Below are positions 22,715 through 34,906 of a DNA stretch of 64,000 bases, piece after piece (positions within the stretch are counted from its first letter, which is position 1; the number at the start of each line of letters is the position of its first letter). The stretch covers positions 11,830,728-11,894,727 of the forward strand of contig JBBCBC010000016.1 of the NCBI GenBank assembly GCA_037126765.1, given 5' to 3'. This DNA comes from Stenogyne calaminthoides. Taxonomy: Eukaryota; Streptophyta; Magnoliopsida; Lamiales; Lamiaceae. A program made the position numbers and the translations under genes. The notes under the pieces were generated by a model. That model was given only the letters and a program-made list of their open reading frames with translations, made no database searches and was not told the DNA's origin.

Positions 22715-22899
22715 GAGTCTCATGTGCATCAAGGTGCATTGGACACTAATAGTGCATTTTAGAATCGTGCAACTATTTTTCCATATTAATATAGAGTTGC
22801 ACGATTTAATATAAATAAATTACTTCTTTTAGTATAACAAATTGAATGGTTCTAAAATGTATTATGAATGCACGGTGTACGGGGTGCATATAAGACTTA
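22715..22899. mobile_element. MITE, AAGTCTTGTATGCA family
   Basis: About 185 bp with imperfect terminal inverted repeats: left GAGTCTCATGTGCATCAAGG, right ending GGTGCATATAAGACTTA. Inner arms include TGCATTTTAGAATCGTGCAA and its partner on the right. Same family as 34678-34906 and 59518-59747. Confidence 0.65.
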
Positions 22900-23123
22900 G
22901 CAAAAAACTATTTAAGTTTGACGGTGAACTCTTTTTATTCAAATCACTAATTTCATTGTTTATTGTAGATGTAGGGTTGTTTGCAAACTCATTTAAATAA
23001 CGTAGAAGCACTTATTTTAAAAATTAATTAGATTCAACATTTTTTGAAAAAAAAAAAAAAGTGTTTTTAAGGGTGAAGTAGTGTTTGAAAACACCCCGTA
23101 CTCCTTTTATAATGTATAAAGGT

Positions 23124-23340
23124 TAAGTCTTGTATGTATTCAGGTACATCGTGCACTCATAATGTTTTTTTGTATCATGCAAATTATTATATTGAAAATG
23201 CAATTTATTTACACTGAATCATGTAATTATTTTTTATACTAATAGTTGTACACTTTAGTAAATAAATTACATTTTTTAATATAACAATTGCATGATTCTA
23301 AAATACATTATGAGTGTCTGGTTCTTGGATGTTTTGGACA
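23124..23340. mobile_element. MITE, AAGTCTTGTATGCA family, decayed right end
   Basis: Left end TAAGTCTTGTATGTATTCAG, inner arms TTTGTATCATGCAAATT and GCATGATTCTAAAATACA. The right terminus is diverged. It lies about 130 bp upstream of the TATA box of the LITAF gene. Confidence 0.6.
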
Positions 23341-23465
23341 CTGACCATGTATAAATGGTGGTGGCGGGTCAACTTCTGCCTTCCAGAAGCCTCCCACGTA
23401 TTCAAAGTTCAACACTTGCGGTATCTTCCAAGTAATCTGAAAATTCTCAATTTCCCAATTTCCTG

Positions 23466-23473
23466 TATATAAG
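23466..23473 (+). promoter_or_regulatory. TATA box of LITAF gene
   Basis: TATATAAG, 89 bp before the ATG at 23562, at a usual distance for a plant promoter with a short 5' leader. Inferred from position and consensus only. Confidence 0.6.
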
Positions 23474-23561
23474 TATCGGAAATCGAGGATCAATCGACTG
23501 ATTTTTAGTTTAATTATCATATCTCAAGTGATTCGTGTTTCCTCGGAAGTATTCAATAGCG

Positions 23562-24775
23562 ATGGAGAAAACGTACAAGAACGATGAGCCGGCGATCGGG
23601 ATCCCATACGCCGCGTATCAGGCGCCGGTGCCGCAGCAATTCTACGTTGCGCAAAACCCCTATCAAGCTGGCGACATCCCACCGAACGCCGTTTTTGGTG
23701 ACCCCAAAGGAATTCCTATTCAACAAACAATTTACCGGGATACCCCTGCGCCGTTCAATTGTGCTCACTGCGGTGGCTCCGGCGTCACCACCGTCAAGTA
23801 TGATTCTACTCCTTTTCTGTAGTAATTCTGTAATTTTTTTTTTTTAAATTAAATCTACTATTTTTAGGGTTTGATTTTTTGCTGTGGAAATATGTTTTTA
23901 CCTTGATTTCTGATTTTTTGGTTGGAGTGTAGGTCTAATTTGGCTAAACTGTTCTCTGATCATGAATTAAAATACTTGCCATGTGATTGTTCATATTACC
24001 ACGCGTTTAACAGAGATTAAACTGAATTTAAGATCAATTATTCTTCAAATGTGGTTAATTGTGGTAGACACAATTGATTTTTGGATTAAATTGTCTCTGT
24101 TGGAGATAAAATTGTTGGATCATTGAGTTAGCTGCTTTAATACGCTAGTACCATGCTCACAATGGGAGTCTTCCTAAGAAGAATCTTACACTTTGGCATT
24201 TTGATATGGGCTTACTGTTGCACCAATTGCTTATCATTTATATCCCGTGGTATTGAATTTTCGAACAACTTCATCGAGACTGGCTTTATTGAAGTTCAAC
24301 TTTTATTAAGTAAAATAGGGTAGTAATTTTCCATTTGTTTATCATTTGGCGTAATTTCCACCTTTCCAAGATGGCCTTTTTGGTTTAGTACTCTTGTGGT
24401 TTTCTTTGATGACTTTTTTTGTTTTAGTACTGATATTGTTACTTTGCTCTGCTATATTTGTTGTTTCCTTGAAATTTAGGTCAAAGCCAAGTTTAGCTGC
24501 TTTTGTTGGTTGTATGATGCCGATGATGCTTGGGTTCTGTTTTCTGTGCCCTTCGATGGACTGTTTATGGCACAAATATCATTATTGTCCAAGCTGCCAT
24601 CAGAAGGTTAAAATTCTATGCCACTTTTAAATTGACAAATGCCAATTTTTTAAGAAAGGACTAAGAAGTTTTTATTTTTTTTATTTTCTAGGTTGCTGAC
24701 TTTGAGAAGTCCGATATTTGCTCTGTGATGGATCCTCCACACTGGGTACAAGAGAGTTTTGCTCTGCGTGCATGA
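23562..24775 (+). CDS. GILP: LITAF-domain protein, GILP-like (3 exons)
   Basis: Exons 23562-23797, 24480-24606 and 24692-24775 have GT-AG borders with matching phases and give 148 aa. The N-terminal part is rich in Pro, Tyr and Gln and includes IPIQQTIYRDTPAPFNC, closely like Arabidopsis GILP. The LITAF domain follows: CxxC in FNCAHCGG (about residues 66-70), a hydrophobic CMMPMMLGFCFLCPSMDCLW segment thought to insert into the membrane, then HYCPSCHQKVADFEKSD with the second CxxC. The protein ends DPPHWVQESFALRA. In Arabidopsis, GILP sits at the plasma membrane, interacts with LSD1 and restrains hypersensitive cell death. I chose ATG 23562 because upstream in-frame codons are not ATG. The gene looks intact, between a MITE and a hairpin/MITE. 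Confidence 0.93.
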
Positions 24776-25488
24776 TGACATATAAGTCCATTATTTGTCC
24801 TGTAATATAGTACTTCTGCTTGTGTGCAAATATATACTTTGGTGATAATCTTTAAACAAATGGAACAGCAGTATTTTGTGAAATAGGACAGAAATCAAAT
24901 TATTGGCTTTATATAAATCTTATTTAGAATTTTGATGTTGCAACTCTTTACTGAATGCCAAATTGGTTTCTGTTACATATTTCTTTCGTGTGTGTAATTG
25001 CTCACCCATGTGCTCCTTTTATGGATCTAATTGAATGTTTAGGGTGTAATTGCTCATCCATGCACATAAATGCTTAATAACTAGGAGGTGCTTCTTTTAA
25101 AAAGTTGCATGCTGTTTTGTTTGTTAAAATTTTCCTGTCATCTTATGGCTATATGTACTTGTATCCAAAAAGCCTTATTTAACTTACATCTACATTCAGA
25201 TTATTCCACCTAGGTTTTAATATGGTTGTGAGATTGTATAGAAAGTGCCTTCTGATATAATTTTTTAGCCTTTAGTCTTATTAATATTATTAGAACTTTT
25301 TTGGATTCGTTTTGTATTAGGAAGAAGTGAACCCTGTCAGTTATTTGCAGATTATTATTTTTTAGGGTTTAGGCCCATGGGCTATAATCTATGGAGAGTA
25401 TTAATTGAGTTTACTAGAAGAGTTAGGGTTAGGTAATGCTTGGGGCAGATTACGGATTGTAATCTCGACGGGACCTTTCTTTATCGTT
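24776..25488. other. 3' flank of LITAF gene, no gene seen
   Basis: AT-rich sequence, presumably 3' UTR then spacer. No ORF or repeat that I recognise. No clear polyadenylation signal can be singled out. Confidence 0.5.
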
Positions 25489-25545
25489 AATATCAGATTG
25501 TTTTCTTTTGGTCAATCGACCAAAAAAAGAAAACAATCTGATATT
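25489..25545. repeat. Near-perfect hairpin
   Basis: The left arm begins AATATCAGATTGTTTTCTTT and the right arm ends with its complement, AAAGAAAACAATCTGATATT. They are separated by a short loop around TCAATCGA, with one 3-nt length difference in the A/T run. Stem about 25 bp. It is 12 bp from the MITE at 25557. Confidence 0.85.
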
Positions 25546-25556
25546 CAGGAAAGACA

Positions 25557-25691
25557 AAGTCTTGTATGCACCAGATGCATCGTACAACTCAAGTGCATGT
25601 TTAAATAGTATTAGTTGTTTTCACTGAACAGTATTAGTTGTTTTCATTGAACAATATTAGTTGTGCACCAATTTCACGGTGCAACTGGTGT
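25557..25691. mobile_element. Short MITE with TATTAGTTGTTTTCA repeats
   Basis: Terminal repeats AGTCTTGTATGCACCAGATG on the left, and on the right a segment whose complement begins AGTCTCTTGTACACCAGTTG. Inside are tandem copies of a ~22-bp motif with the core TATTAGTTGTTTTCA. Same motif at about 52950-53098, 54510-54660 and 55795-55988. Confidence 0.65.
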
Positions 25692-27962
25692 ACAAGAGAC
25701 TTACTGTCATGGTTAAATGTAAATGTATTGGTGGGTCTTGAATCTTATTATTAGTTTAGGTCTATAATTCAGATTGCTGAGCCCTGTTATCTCGGCCCTT
25801 TACCTTTTAGTCAAATTGTTCTCTGCAGGAACAATGAACAGGTATGTTTTACCTTATTCTTAGTTACTGCAATTTCATGAGGGAATGTTTGGAGATAGGT
25901 CTTTTGTAGAGGTTTTGATCAAGATAGTATTTTAAAGCGTGAAATTGTATATTACATGTAGTGTAGTTATTCCTTTGTATTCTAGGCTTATAGCCCTTGA
26001 GTTGGGAAAAACGTGTTCAAGCATTTCATTATAGAATATCAGACCTGACATGAGAGATAAGAGACTTTTTGCTAGCCAAGGAGATAACCTGTATACCAAG
26101 TATAGGACTTGGAGTTTTGGGTGGTGTAACTCAGTGGAATGCGTACACCCGACTACATTCCTCCAAGTGTGGAATTCACCACATATTTTACACCCTCACT
26201 TTTTATGGGGATATTTGTGTGGTGGATACCATTTTTGGTGGAATGCACCAGGTGTAGGAATTGCACTAGTGCAACTCCTGTTCTAACCACCTAAAGCCAA
26301 GATATTTACGTCTCTCAGTTTACTCTACTTGAGGCTACAGGTGATACTATGTGTTGCATCAGCCATCAGATCAGACTAGGGCTCATAGTTTATTATCTTG
26401 TAGAATAAAAGTTATGGGCTTTATTATTAGGGCTTAAGTTAGGGTTGAGATTTGAAAGTCTATTTATATTGTTTTGCTTTTCTTATTTAGAGCATCTTTT
26501 GGGATCATTTTGTTGCAGAAAACAGAAGAATGACACCGGGAAAACTCCCTTCCAAGCCGACGTTCGTTCAAAAACAATGATCCCAATAGATGCCTCAACT
26601 AAGAAAAGCTTAGGCAATATAAATAAACTATCAAACCTAAACCCTAGCTTAAGCACTAAGCAATAGAGCCCACAACCATTTTTTTGGAAGATAATAAATT
26701 GACTATGACTGGCTCGATCATCTGATGTAGTGCATCGTATCAACAGGCAAGAAGATCCTTTGGCTCCCAAAATTGGTCTCTCTATTATCATATAAAATTG
26801 CTCTTCTTTTCGGATGGAATGTAAAGCTTGTGAGTTATCGAGTAAAGTATCATGAGCTAGAGAACTTCTTGAGTATCTCGACTCTCGAGCTGGACTTCTA
26901 GTCAATTTTGAGCTTTTTACTCACTAATTACACCCTTGATCTTTAGACTACATTCTCACTTGCCGGTTTCTTTGGGAAAATTGATTCTTAGGGGAAAACA
27001 AAAGAGGAGGGTGCTTGTTGAATGTTGATCTATATTTTATGCTACTTAGTGTGTGCAAAATAGAAGCATATGAACATGGAGTTGTACGTTAGGGGTCTGC
27101 AAGAATTATGTTACTTGTGCAAAGTGAAGGGCACATACAGGGTTCTGAGAATATGAAAGCCCCACTTTAGGTGGGCCTCTTGTTGGAGTTTACAAGTCTT
27201 GAAGAAGGTATGCTGGCTTCTCTTTCCTTTGGGGAATGATTTTATAATTATTTCCCCCTTTTTCGGTTTTAGGACTGTTATTTTCATGTATAACGTTTCT
27301 ATTCTCTCAATATGCTTTAACAATAATTATAGGTCATTAATTGGTGGGTTTAAAGATGATAAATTGGTCCTGAGTGTAAACTTACCACCAAGTTGTTTGG
27401 GGTTTTTCACGTGTTTTGTAGGGATCGTTTCCTTGTTATCAGTTTCATTTTCATGTGCATTTCATTTTACAGTTCGATATATTTTGATAGAGGTCTATGC
27501 CAGTCAATTAGGCACGTGTTTCTTAGCACACTGTGTTTTCCTAGCAACGTCTTCAAATATGACAAAATATTATACGTTGAGACGGTCTCATGTGTGGAAC
27601 AAATCTTCTATTCATGTTTCGAAAGAGTGCATGACTTAACTAAAGCATAGTTCCGTCACTAGACTTGGTGTTCAAATGTAGATTCCAAAAATATATATCT
27701 ATTCATAGCTCAAATATAATATGAGGTGCTCTCCTGGAATACATCCTGGACTTGGTTGTAAAATAAGAGCGAAAATGAAATACCTAAAAATCAAGAATTC
27801 ATATTCTTTGGTTGCTGCACGAAGACAGTTCCGTTAAGTAATGTGCATTCTTGAATTTTCATTATATTATACACATATTTATGTGTGTATTCCCATTTTA
27901 TTCTTGGAAATAAGTTTAAGAAATATGTTTTTTTTTCCTTTTTTAATTTACTAATTACGATT
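25692..27962. other. Spacer of 2.3 kb without a recognised gene
   Basis: Moderately AT-rich, with scattered short ORFs on both strands (longest 26483-26905, minus, 140 codons) that show no family resemblance and no consistent splice structure. Possibly old decayed transposon sequence; nothing positive to report. Confidence 0.4.
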
Positions 27963-28825
27963 AGGGGTGAAAAAAATACTGAAAATTTTGGTATACTGCA
28001 CTTATTGTATCCAAAAATATCGAATTTATCGAGATTTTCAGTGTAATATCATATCGAAAAGTTTCGGTACGGTAACGGCATGAAAAAAAAAATCGGTACT
28101 TCGATATATATTGATATACCAAAAAGATTCGATATTTCGGTATATATCATCGAAAAATTTGGTATTTCGGTATCTTGCTGTAAATAATCTAAAAAATTCG
28201 GTATGAAACAATATTTTTTCAGAAATTTGGTATGATACGGTATACCGAATTTTTGGTATGGTATAACTATAGGTAGGGGTAACAATTTCAGACACGACAC
28301 GAAAACGATACGAAAATTGTGGGTTAGTGTTTAACCTTATCGTGTTCGTGTTCGTGTCAACCTGATAAGTTTAAATTAAAAATATTTTATTATAAATATG
28401 ACTTGATATTTTATAATTTTATTAAAATTATTTTTTTTATCGTGTCATCTCGTGTTGACGTGTATTATCGTGTCATATCGTGTCGTGTCATATCGTATAA
28501 TATCAAAATTTTAATATAAATTATATTTTAAAATTTATTTATTTTTCTAATCGTGTCATATCGTGTCGTGTCGTGTCGACGCGAAATTTTTCGTGTTCGT
28601 GTCGTGTCAACACGGATTCTTATCGTGTCGTGTTCGTGTTTAGCATTATCGTGTCGTGTCACTATCGTGTCGACACAAAACACGACCCAATAACACGAAT
28701 TGCCACCCCTAAATATAGGGTAGGCAATTTTAATATATCGATAACGGTATGATTTTTTGGTTACCAAAAATTTTGGTGCAGGGTATAATTTAATATTTTC
28801 AGTTCGATGCGGTATGCTAGCCATA
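27963..28825. mobile_element. GGTATACCGAA-rich hAT-like MITE, interrupted
   Basis: Starts near TTAGGGGTGAAAAAAATAC. It is filled with variants of TTTCGGTATACCGAATTTT in both orientations before (27963-28273) and after (28720-28825) the nested element at 28274-28711. The right terminus is unclear. The palindromic repeats make spurious ORFs on both strands. Confidence 0.5.
28274..28711. mobile_element. hAT-type MITE of TCGTGTCGTGTC repeats
   Basis: 438 bp with terminal inverted repeats TAGGGGTAACAATT and AATTGCCACCCCTA. The 8-bp target duplication has one mismatch (ACTATAGG at 28266-28273, AATATAGG at 28712-28719). The interior is made of TCGTGT/ACACGA repeats in both orientations, able to form long hairpins. 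The ORF at 28528-28824 (minus) is a translation of this repeat. Confidence 0.75.
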
Positions 28826-30655
28826 AATTTACGATAAAGGGAGATTGGGAATTTTCTCTTGAAAAAAAAGTTGCAAGTACATCGTGATATTTTGGGCTTT
28901 AAACAATTAAAGTGACATATACTCCGTCTTCCGTATTTTATAGTAGTTCAATTGATGTGGAGAAAAATAAAGTTTGGTTTGCTATGAGGAGGGTGGCCTT
29001 TTTTTCTTTCTTTTTTTCCTTTTGGGTTGTATTGGGCCTTTTCGGTCCATCTTCCAAACTAAGTTAAGTTTAGCATGTTTAGAAAACGCCTTATTTCTGT
29101 TAAGCTTATTCACGTTAATTAAATTCATTGTGTAAAAGAGAAAAATGAACAACAACTTGGACAAAACATGCATTGTCAAGAGATGTTAAATACCTATAAA
29201 TTTTCTTTATTTGTTATTACAAATCCTAACTGATTGTCCAAATGGTTTAAAAGTTAACCTGAGCATTGTTGAAATACCCTCAATATGACAATGATTATAC
29301 AAAAACTACTAGCATTAGAGATATAAAGACGTGATTTAAGAAGAGAATAAGAATAAACTGATGTTTAGCTCTTTTTATTCTTGGACGTAACAGAATACGA
29401 AGAGAAGAAAAGAGTTAATCTTGTGTAAAATAAGTTTGTCGTGTAAATGCTAAACTACATATGAAACATTTTCCAAACATGTTGAGTTCTGTAATAACGA
29501 TACATAAAAGTCAATGGTAGTCGCTTTTAATAATATGTTTGTATCTTCTAAAACTTTATTTTCTAACGCATGGTCAACTATATGTTACTGTTTAAGAGTT
29601 GGAAATAAGAAATGATTGAAATTTAGATGATTTAAAAAAATTATGCACGCACACAACGAATGTTGCTTATAAAGACAGTTTTAACATCATAAAAATAAAA
29701 ATAAAGAAGTGTTCAAACATTTGTAATTCACTGTATGATATTAATGTTAATGTACTTATAAGTCTTTCAATCTTATTACAGAATTATAATTTAATAAGTA
29801 CTAGAATACAATTTTTTTTAAGTAAACACAATATACAATTGCAGTTCATACATTAAAAAAAAACTTATTGTTTATAATTTAAAATTTACAATTTAAAATA
29901 AATGGAAATCATATTGTACACATATAGAGTTATAGTAATATAATATTCATAATTAAATAAAAAATAATAAAAATACGAAGTATTTAAACTAACTAATTAT
30001 CAATTGACTGTCCTACTTGCTTATGTATTCTCTTTGTGCAAGTCTTCGGTAAAACTTGTTTCATAATATGAAATTTATATTATTATATTTATAAATTTAT
30101 ACTATTATGTTTATAAAGTAAAATTATAATAACAAATATTATTGACACTAATTTACAAGAGTAGTAATATCAATTTATAAATGTAATAGTATTAGTGAAG
30201 AAGACAAATATACCCAATCTTATAACTAAAAAAAAGGTTTATACCCATCCCAATAAAAAAAAAGAATATACTCATTTTATATTTTTCATTCAAAAATACT
30301 CCCCCACCTATCACTACCCTATCCATTTATATACATATATACACACACATATATATAATATATAAATTTATAAGTATGTGTTAATCAAATATTACATTTA
30401 AATGCATGCTATAAAATTTAAATTTTAAAATTAAGATGGGGTCAATAAAATTAAATTATTAGATTTAATAAAAATCATTATTAAAAAAGATTTTTTTAAA
30501 TTTTTAGAAGTCAATTAATAATATTTAGAATTGTAAAGAATTAACAAAGATAATTAATCCATGTATTTAAATTTATTTATTACTGTTTTAATATGAAATA
30601 ATTATTTATTTATTTAATCTATTGATGCAATATATTAAATTTTGTTATAATAAAT
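28826..30655. other. AT-rich spacer
   Basis: No gene, RNA or transposon ends recognised. Short fragments resembling MITE ends (for example TACTCCGTCTTCCGT at about 28920) occur without a partner. Confidence 0.5.
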
Positions 30656-30657
30656 TA

Positions 30658-30895
30658 CTCCCTCCGACCCAAAGAAACGTGCACGTTTACTGTTTTCACG
30701 TATTTTTGCGAGCGAGTTTTTTATTAGTATTTAAAATGATAAAATAATTTTTAAGGATGCATGCAATAGATGAGAGATACATCTATAACACCCCTCTTTA
30801 AAAAATCACTTTATCATTTGAAATATTAATAAACAGCTCGCTCACAAAAACTCGATAATAAAGGTGGTGTGCACGTTTTTTCGGGACGGAGGTAG
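30658..30895. mobile_element. Stowaway-type MITE
   Basis: 238 bp with CTCCCTCCGACCC at the left and CGGGACGGAGGTAG at the right, flanked by TA on both sides (30656-30657, 30896-30897). Inner arms pair over long stretches, for example GTGCACGTTT with its complement near 30870, and TATTAGTATTTAAAATGAT with a partner near 30815. Tc1/mariner-derived and non-coding. Confidence 0.88.
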
Positions 30896-31499
30896 TATTT
30901 AATATTTTTTATCTAATTGAAAAAAATTAAAATATAATAAAAATAAATAAAGATGGATGTATCTAATAAAATTAAATAAAAGAGAAATAGTGTATTATTT
31001 AATTAAGTTTTAAAAAATTAAGAATGTGGGCCATGTGGCTATATATTTTTTTCTAATAAAGGCATATATGTATTTTTATTAAAAAATTGGTAGATATTTT
31101 TTTTCTATATGAAATTGGTAGATATCTTTAATTTTTAGCAAAAGTGAGTATATATATATTTTTTTCCACAGTATTAAGTTGTCAAAAGATAATGTTGGTG
31201 CACTTGAAAAGCTGAAACACTTTTTGGAATTTTGTGGAAGCCAAGGTGCCAAAATGTTGTTGCTCATCCTTTGGTTCCTTTTGCTAAATGTAATATTGAT
31301 TCTGAATTTCATTGGAGTGAAGTTCCTTGCTTCATTTGTGAATATCGAAAAGAAAAATGTCATAATTCCGGTAACTCACGATTTTGACTTACCTTCATTT
31401 GAAAATAAATATTACACCAATGAAATTTCAACTCTTATATGCACTTTGATGCACGAATTTATTAATAATATCATGTTCAATTGGAGCTAATTGAGAGTT

Positions 31500-31765
31500 A
31501 GGGTAGTTTCATTTTATATTTTCAGTAAATTTAGTATCGCATTTTAATTATATTAATTTACACGTTTTAATTAAAATTAGTGTCACGTTTCATTTAGAGT
31601 TGTCATGTGTCATCCTTATGTAAATGGGCACAATGCAAATATTTCATTTCATATTTTCAGTCAGTTTAGTGTCACATTTTAATTATATTAATTTGCATGT
31701 TTCAATCAAAGCCACTGTCACGTTTCATTCAAAGTTGATGCCATGTTTTATCCGTGTAAATGGGC
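31500..31765. repeat. Tandem duplication of a ~125-bp unit
   Basis: Two copies of a segment with TTTCATTTTATATTTTCAGT, TTTTAATTATATTAATTT and TAAATGGGCACAATGCAAAT, starting near 31508 and 31645. A related sequence appears at about 50640-50940. Confidence 0.6.
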
Positions 31766-32677
31766 ACAATTGCAAATATTGGACAAGAGATTGACTCATG
31801 AAATTATCTATTCCGGTGAGTTTATCCTGAAATTGCATGTTTTATAAATAGTTAAAAAAACTACTCCCTTCGCTCTACACTTGATTTCTCATTTACTGTT
31901 TGCAAGAGATTTAACGCAAGAATTTTTTATTAGTATTTGAGGGAATAAATTGATGTTCCATTAAGAGTTTAATCTATGTGTTGTAAGTAAAAAAATATTT
32001 AAAGGGTGTGATTTGGATGCGATGTGATGCTTTATATTATTTATAAAAATAAAAAATAAATATTAGACATATATTTTAGAAAATGAAAAATCGAATCTAA
32101 GATAGAGGGGTTGACAATTTCTTTATTGGAATTAAATTTGCAATTTTCCCTGAGCAATGATGTATAAAATTGGGGCATGAGATTACGTTTGGCGTGAGGA
32201 AATGACGAAAAGGGGCATGAGATTATGTCAGGCGTGACGTAATCGAACCTAGGGAGCCGCAAAACATTGGCTTAGAAAATGCCAAAATAAAATTGCTCAT
32301 TTCATCTGCTTTCGATACTTTTCCACGTGATTTTAATTTTCTATTTCATCCGCTCCAATCAAATAATACCTCTATCAATAAATTAAATTAATCAAGTTTA
32401 TTATTGAAGTAAGTGTGTGGGGGCATTGTCCGTGTTGTGTGTGAATGAATCTAACCAAAATATGTATGGGGGGTGGTCCCATTCCTATCCATTCCTCAAT
32501 GATTTTATTAAAAATAAGCTAAATATTCTTCCCGGTTTGACCCTCTAATAAAATTACTACTCCTCTCCTTCGGTCTGTTTATGCTTTTGAGTAGATTATG
32601 AGTGTACGGTGCACTTAGATGCATATAAAATTTAGCCTATTATTTTTTTTAAATTGCTCGTCCCAAATTTGTTTACA
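31766..32677. other. AT-rich spacer with MITE end fragments
   Basis: Unpaired fragments: a Stowaway-like CTACTCCCTTCGCTCTAC at about 31860 and a right end of the AAGTCTTGTATGCA family at about 32595-32640. No gene seen. Confidence 0.4.
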
Positions 32678-33364
32678 TCTATATCTATATATATATATAT
32701 ATATAAAAGTAGAAGTAAGGAGAGAGAAAAAGTAATACTTATTGGAGCAAGTGAAGTCTACTTATCATGTAGTGCAATAGTGAGTCTCACTCTCTATTAA
32801 AAGATAATAGAGAGTGGTTTAAGTTAACAATTCAACTATTATTATTTTATTTTTTATTTTGGACTACTAATTTCATATTTCAATTATAATTTTATTTTTA
32901 ACACACTACATAGCAAGTTAATTGTCTTTTAAAGATTTAAAAATTTACATATATATTGCATATATAAAAATAAAATTTATAACTAAAATATTTATTTTAT
33001 TATATTTAAAGTATTTTATTTATTTTAATTATATAAGTTGAACCTAAATAATTTTGTTTGAGATTATATAAATTTTTTGTTGAATTTTAGTACAATCATT
33101 TCATACATTTAGTATTTGTGGTGAATTTAGTATATAATTAAAAATCATACGATTAATTAAATAATTAATACACCACACATATATATATATAAATATAATT
33201 TTATATATTAATGAAAATTAGTAGTGAAAGAAATTAATATAAATTAATGAATATTTGAACAAAATAAATTTAATTTCAATTTTTACTACAATTCATTTTA
33301 TTACAATTTCATATTTAAAAATTAATAATATTCAAATTTGTGTATCGCACGGGAGAATTACTAG
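32678..33364 (+). mobile_element. Candidate non-autonomous Helitron
   Basis: The left end, TCTATATCTATATATAT then AAAAGTAG, is typical of plant Helitron 5' ends. The right end, CGCACGGGAGAATTACTAG, carries the CTAG terminus after a GC-rich segment. The flanking bases are A (left) and T (right) with no target duplication, as Helitrons require. The upstream arm of the 3' hairpin is weak. No helicase gene. The interior is AT-rich. Confidence 0.45.
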
Positions 33365-34677
33365 TTTTCTATAAAAGGTAGTAAAGTATCTACACTTTTT
33401 TCAATTATTTCCTCTCAACATCTCAAAAATACATCTTTTGTTATTACTTTTACACACAAAAAAAAATCATCTACTTTAATAATAGAGTTGAAATGACTAT
33501 AATACCATCAACCAAAAAATATTTTATCACCTTACATACTAATAAACAACATTCACTTTGTTGTAAAAAAAATCATATTAAAACTCGTGTAAAAAACAAA
33601 GAGTAAATAAGTTTTGAAGGGAGAAAGTAGTACGGTTGGATTCACTTTTCCGCCATAAAAAATAAAAAGCAGTCTCCCTCGATTTTAGATCGTTGTCCTA
33701 TCATAATCCGAATCTTTACTCTTAAAAAAACAACTAAGATTGACTAGGTCCTGTATGCACCAGGTACATTGTGAAATTCATATTACATTGAAATTTGTGA
33801 CTTGTTACACTAAAACGTATAACTATATTTTACGAACATAGTACAACTATACATCGTGTGTATTTGTAAATACAATTAATAATTCTTTTTTAATTTAAGA
33901 AAATTATTTTTTTATAAAAATAATTTACGTCAGTTTGTAAAATTTTAAAAAAAATAGCATCATGTAATATTTGAGTCTCATCTATTCTTTAAACAATAAT
34001 TTAAATTAAAGACCGAAGAGTTTTTTTTTTTTTTTTGAACAGTGATTAACGAGTTGTATCACACACACGTTTTGGTTGGATCCAAAAAGTTATTTCTCAC
34101 TCTCATTTCATTAACGAATTTTGGTTTGACTTTTTCAACCAATGAAGGCAATTTAAACCATGAAAACTTTTAAATTCTAAAATCAAACCTATATTTACAA
34201 ACTATATAATATACAGATAATTGCACTAAACGTCGCACACTTAACTTTAAACTTGGGAATTAGGGAGAAGGTTGGGTATAAATTCGTGTCTTATCTCAAT
34301 TTTGAGCTTCGATCACTTTATATTGTTGCCACATTGCTATCATCTTTTTATCATTGACCGCTACAAATCATTTTCGTTGAAAGAATAATTAAAGGTTGCG
34401 TTTGGTTTTAGAATTTAGGAATTGATTTGAAACTCAAGTACTCCTTCCTGTATTGGTTCATGCATGGTTGTTGGAATGATATGAATTTAAAATCAATCAC
34501 TCTATTTTTTTTTAACTAATTTGATTTTTATTGATTTTAATATTTAGTGGATTTGTATATTTCAAACTTGGATAAATTTATAATCTCTCTATTTCAAACA
34601 CATTATAAATAATAATTTTAATTACGCATAAAATAAAAATAGGGTAAATTTTGCAAGTTGCTATATAAATATAAGGT
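33365..34677. other. AT-rich spacer
   Basis: No gene. A fragment of the AAGTCTTGTATGCA MITE family (CCTGTATGCACCAGGTACAT) lies at about 33752, and a long T run at about 34020. Confidence 0.4.
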
Positions 34678-34906
34678 TACGTCTTGTATGCATTCAGGTG
34701 CACTGTGCACTCATAATGCATTTTACAATTATGCAACTTTTTATACTAAAATGTGCAATTTGTTCAAATTGAACCGGACAACTATTAATATAAAAAAAAT
34801 TGTTGCACAGTTCACTATAAAAAAATTATATATTTCAATATAATAATATACATTATTTTAAAATACACCATAAGTGCACGGTGTACTTGGATGTACAGGA
34901 GACAAC
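34678..34906. mobile_element. MITE, AAGTCTTGTATGCA family
   Basis: About 229 bp: left ACGTCTTGTATGCATTCAGG, right GGTGTACTTGGATGTACAGG then AGAC, with inner arms around TGCACTCATAATGCATTTTA and AAATACACCATAAGTGCA. No coding capacity; the short ORF at 34658-34843 is chance. Confidence 0.7.

Noticed and set aside
23535..23561. N-terminal extension of the LITAF protein from a GTG codon
   Set aside because: Plant nuclear genes start at ATG in this setting. ATG 23562 gives the family-like N-terminus.
26483..26905. 140-codon minus-strand ORF
   Set aside because: No recognisable domain, no splice or promoter context, and a comparable frame is open on the other strand.
28528..28824. 98-codon minus-strand ORF
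   Set aside because: A translation of TCGTGTC repeats in a MITE.
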